From the NCBI GenBank assembly GCA_900544335.1, contig UQUS01000006.1:1-64000 (forward strand): 64,000 nucleotides of DNA, given 5' to 3'. Shown piece by piece: positions 62,391 through 64,000 of this stretch. Both the position numbers and the translations under genes were made by a program. The notes beneath the pieces were generated by a model that was not told the origin of the DNA, did no database searches, and was given only the letters and a program-made list of their open reading frames with translations. Origin of the DNA: an uncultured Sutterella sp. (GTDB lineage Bacteria > Pseudomonadota > Gammaproteobacteria > Burkholderiales > Burkholderiaceae_F). How positions within the stretch are numbered: the stretch's first letter is position 1; each line of letters begins with the position of its first letter.

Positions 62391-62405
62391 CACAAAAATT
62401 TTGTG
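62391..62405. promoter_or_regulatory. palindrome in the parE divergent region
   Basis: CACAAAA and TTTTGTG flank a central A, a perfect 15-bp dyad; GC flanks extend the symmetry partly (CGCC on the left, GGCG on the right). It sits 66 bp before parE and 114 bp before the + strand gene, next to TAGAAT (62416-62411 on -). An operator is plausible; the binding protein is unknown. Confidence 0.4.
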
Positions 62406-62452
62406 GCGTGATTCTAGCCGAACGGCTTTTTATTTCGGAGGATTTTCACCTC

Positions 62453-62479
62453 TTGCGACCCCGCAGGTACTGTTAGAAT
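62453..62479 (+). promoter_or_regulatory. extended -10 promoter of the 88-residue gene
   Basis: TGTTAGAAT (62471-62479) is an extended -10 element (TG-N-TAGAAT). TTGCGA (62453-62458) lies 15 bp upstream as a weak -35. It is 40 bp before ATG 62519. Confidence 0.4.
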
Positions 62480-62518
62480 CGCCCTTACGTCAGATTTCTT
62501 AACTCGGAGACTAGAAAC

Positions 62519-62785
62519 ATGGAACAAAACACCTTTCAACGTCTGAATATCTATTTAAAGGGCGGTCAGACCGTCTCGATTGACTTTAAGGCCGAACAAG
62601 CATCCAAGTTAAATGCCCAAATCGAAAGTTTTATCGAAGCGCTCGGGGACGCGGCCCAGAAAGACAAGAATTTCCTCTTTCAGGGGGCTCGTGTCGTTCT
62701 AGTGCGCCTGAGTGATGTTTCTGGTCTCGATGTCGTTTCGATGATTCTCAAGGAAAAACCCCAAGCGCCGCAAGAGGCTCAATAA
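62519..62785 (+). CDS. small cytosolic protein, unknown function
   Basis: I do not recognise this 88-residue protein. It has alternating beta-like stretches (FQRLNIYLKGGQTVSIDF; FLFQGARVVLVRLSDV) around a helix (residues 27-46) and no membrane or export signal. A promoter and terminator of its own suggest a real single-gene unit. CTCGGAG lies 12 bp before ATG 62519. Confidence 0.7.
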   Translation: MEQNTFQRLNIYLKGGQTVSIDFKAEQASKLNAQIESFIEALGDAAQKDKNFLFQGARVVLVRLSDVSGLDVVSMILKEKPQAPQEAQ

Positions 62786-62806
62786 ACACCTCGGATGAAC
62801 CGATCC

Positions 62807-62841
62807 AAAACCCGTAAAGCGCCTGTCCTTGCGGGTTTTTT
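62807..62841. terminator. bidirectional terminator
   Basis: AAAACCCGTAA (62807-62817) and TTGCGGGTTTT (62829-62839) form an 11-bp stem with one G-U pair, ending in T on both strands. It lies between the small gene and the convergent CFI-box gene. Confidence 0.75.
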
Positions 62842-64000
62842 AGTCCGAAAGCTTGTCGTAAAGGCGAGCAAAGGCTCCGAGCAAAGTGCGAATGAGCGCA
62901 TTGACGGCCGGCTTATCTTTAAGTGCCTTGACCCAAGAGGGCGAGACTCGGTAGTAAAGCCGCACGAACGCCCGTCCCGGGGCATTTGTCAGCAAAGCGC
63001 GGTCGCGAAAACGCCGCAAAATACGGACTTGAGGGGCGTCATACGAGCCGTACGCCATCGTAGCAATGTAGCAGTGTCCTTTGTCGTGCTTATGCTCGAT
63101 TTTGTCCAAAATCCCTTGCAAGAGTTTTAGGTTGTTCTCTAATTGGCCGCGCAAGCTGTCGGTCACTTCAAAACTTAAAAGTCGCGTCAGGATTGCTTGC
63201 GCCTTGGTAGTCTCGGTGCGCAAGGTTTCGGTTCCCGGTGGACAAGTATGTAAAAAGTTGATGTTGGCAACGACCATCGACATGGCTTCGTTAGCCACCC
63301 AACTTGAGACAAAAATGCACAACGGGGCATCGCCTCCGAACTCTTCTTTTAAAGAGACGAGCATGGGTTCGGTGGTATCTAAGAAGCGCACGGCGCATTT
63401 GATGGCCATCACCGGCATGGAACGCATCGGTCCGATGTTATCGACGGAAACGGCAAGGCGCTCGTGAATTTTCAGAATGCTCTTTAAGAAGGAATCGGCC
63501 TGCTCTTCCGTATCGATGTGCTCGAGCCCTAAAGCATCGCGAAGTCTTGTGTCCCGGGACAATTCCCGAATAAAAAGAAACGCCAACTGTTTGCAGGAAA
63601 AAAGCTCGCCCCCGCCGACGACGCGGATGAACTCAGCACGGTCTTTGTCGCTATTAATGAGCGAGGAAATCTGACCGATTCCGCCCAAAAGGTCCCCCTT
63701 CATAAAGGCCACACATGCGGCGTTAATCCGCGCGTTGTAGCCCTCTTGCTTCATGTAGCGCTTTTCGGCCTTATCGAGCTTTCCGTCCGTCAGAAGCGAA
63801 TAGGCCGACGTATCGGAAAGCTTTCGAGACGAGAACCAAAAAAAGGCGCACGCAACGCGGCTTTGCACGTCCGAGAGGCGCTCCTTGGCATACGCAAGAG
63901 CCTCGGCATCGCGCTTAACGGGGCCGAGGACCGTGGAAAAATCCGTCGGAAACTCACTTTTTTCCCCGGTTTTTAAATGCTTGAGCAAAAGTGCGACGTT
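62840..64000 (-). CDS. CFI-box C-terminal domain protein (5' end outside window)
   Basis: The frame is open to the window edge, so the gene is incomplete; the visible part is about 386 residues. The C-terminal segment CYIATMAYGSYD followed by RILRRFRDRALLTNAPGRAF and LYYRVSPSWV matches the CFI-box C-terminal domain found at the end of diverse bacterial proteins (here C-Y-I rather than C-F-I). The rest is helical and shows no motif I know. There is no membrane segment. The biological role of CFI-box domains is not established. Confidence 0.65.
   Translation of the reverse strand, partial: NVALLLKHLKTGEKSEFPTDFSTVLGPVKRDAEALAYAKERLSDVQSRVACAFFWFSSRKLSDTSAYSLLTDGKLDKAEKRYMKQEGYNARINAACVAFMKGDLLGGIGQISSLINSDKDRAEFIRVVGGGELFSCKQLAFLFIRELSRDTRLRDALGLEHIDTEEQADSFLKSILKIHERLAVSVDNIGPMRSMPVMAIKCAVRFLDTTEPMLVSLKEEFGGDAPLCIFVSSWVANEAMSMVVANINFLHTCPPGTETLRTETTKAQAILTRLLSFEVTDSLRGQLENNLKLLQGILDKIEHKHDKGHCYIATMAYGSYDAPQVRILRRFRDRALLTNAPGRAFVRLYYRVSPSWVKALKDKPAVNALIRTLLGAFARLYDKLSD

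Overview
This window reads as a chromosome segment of an anaerobic or microaerophilic betaproteobacterium, most likely Burkholderiales of the Sutterellaceae type (Sutterella / Parasutterella relatives). This is inferred from gene order and protein character, not from a database match: recG-oxyR, ompR-envZ, folC-dedD-cvpA-purF and yciB-ppiC neighbourhoods are proteobacterial. The metabolism is built around aspartate and fumarate: a C4-dicarboxylate exchanger, aspartase and a Wolinella-type FrdA/FrdB. I see no rRNA, tRNA or CRISPR array. There is one insertion sequence (IS110/IS1111-like) and one truncated gene remnant.

Layout. 0.1-6.9 kb (+): glyA-nrdR-ribD-ribE-ribH-nusB behind a good sigma70 promoter, then a terminator, then thiL-pgpA-pncC. 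6.9-10.8 kb (-): an AspT/YidE-type transporter and groS-groL with a sigma32-like promoter. 11.0-12.7 kb (+): dacB, its terminator, and the N-terminal stub of an AAA ATPase. 12.7-14.9 kb (-): dsbD. 14.96-16.84 kb: the IS element, with a folded left end and a long non-coding right end. 17.0-21.0 kb (+): coaBC, a small membrane protein, dut, a pair of nucleoside-recognition (SpmA/SpmB-like) membrane proteins and a DUF2156 protein. 21.0-22.7 kb (-): etfB-etfA. 22.9-24.6 kb (+): fhs. 24.6-30.3 kb (-): site-2 protease, folC, dedD, cvpA, purF, pdxY as one operon. 30.5-37.2 kb (-): dcuA, aspA, frdB, frdA with about 1 kb of structured non-coding DNA. 37.7-42.4 kb (+): recG, oxyR, a Sel1-repeat protein and HU. 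42.4-44.5 kb (-): ompR-envZ pair. 44.7-45.2 kb (+): exported small protein. 45.2-48.0 kb (-): M16 peptidase. 48.1-56.6 kb (+): yciB, PpiC-type isomerase, mfd, two translationally coupled WGDG/leucine-rich-repeat proteins and a DUF401 transporter. 56.6-62.3 kb (-): copA, metQ, parE. 62.5-64.0 kb: a small conserved-looking protein and an incomplete CFI-box protein.

How it fits together. DcuA, AspA and FrdAB form a route from aspartate to fumarate to succinate, and their genes appear to have the same strong codon bias as groEL. AspA also releases ammonia. That may matter because the PurF encoded here has lost its N-terminal nucleophile cysteine (now serine) and the oxyanion-hole Asn (now Glu), so it should depend on free ammonia. 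The strongest candidates for something undescribed are this glutaminase-dead PurF in the normal purF locus, the two mfd-coupled repeat proteins, the IS110-type element with a possible guide-RNA tail and hybrid junction promoter, the CopA with a second metal-binding domain that has its own ribosome binding site, and the FrdAB pair with no adjacent membrane anchor gene.
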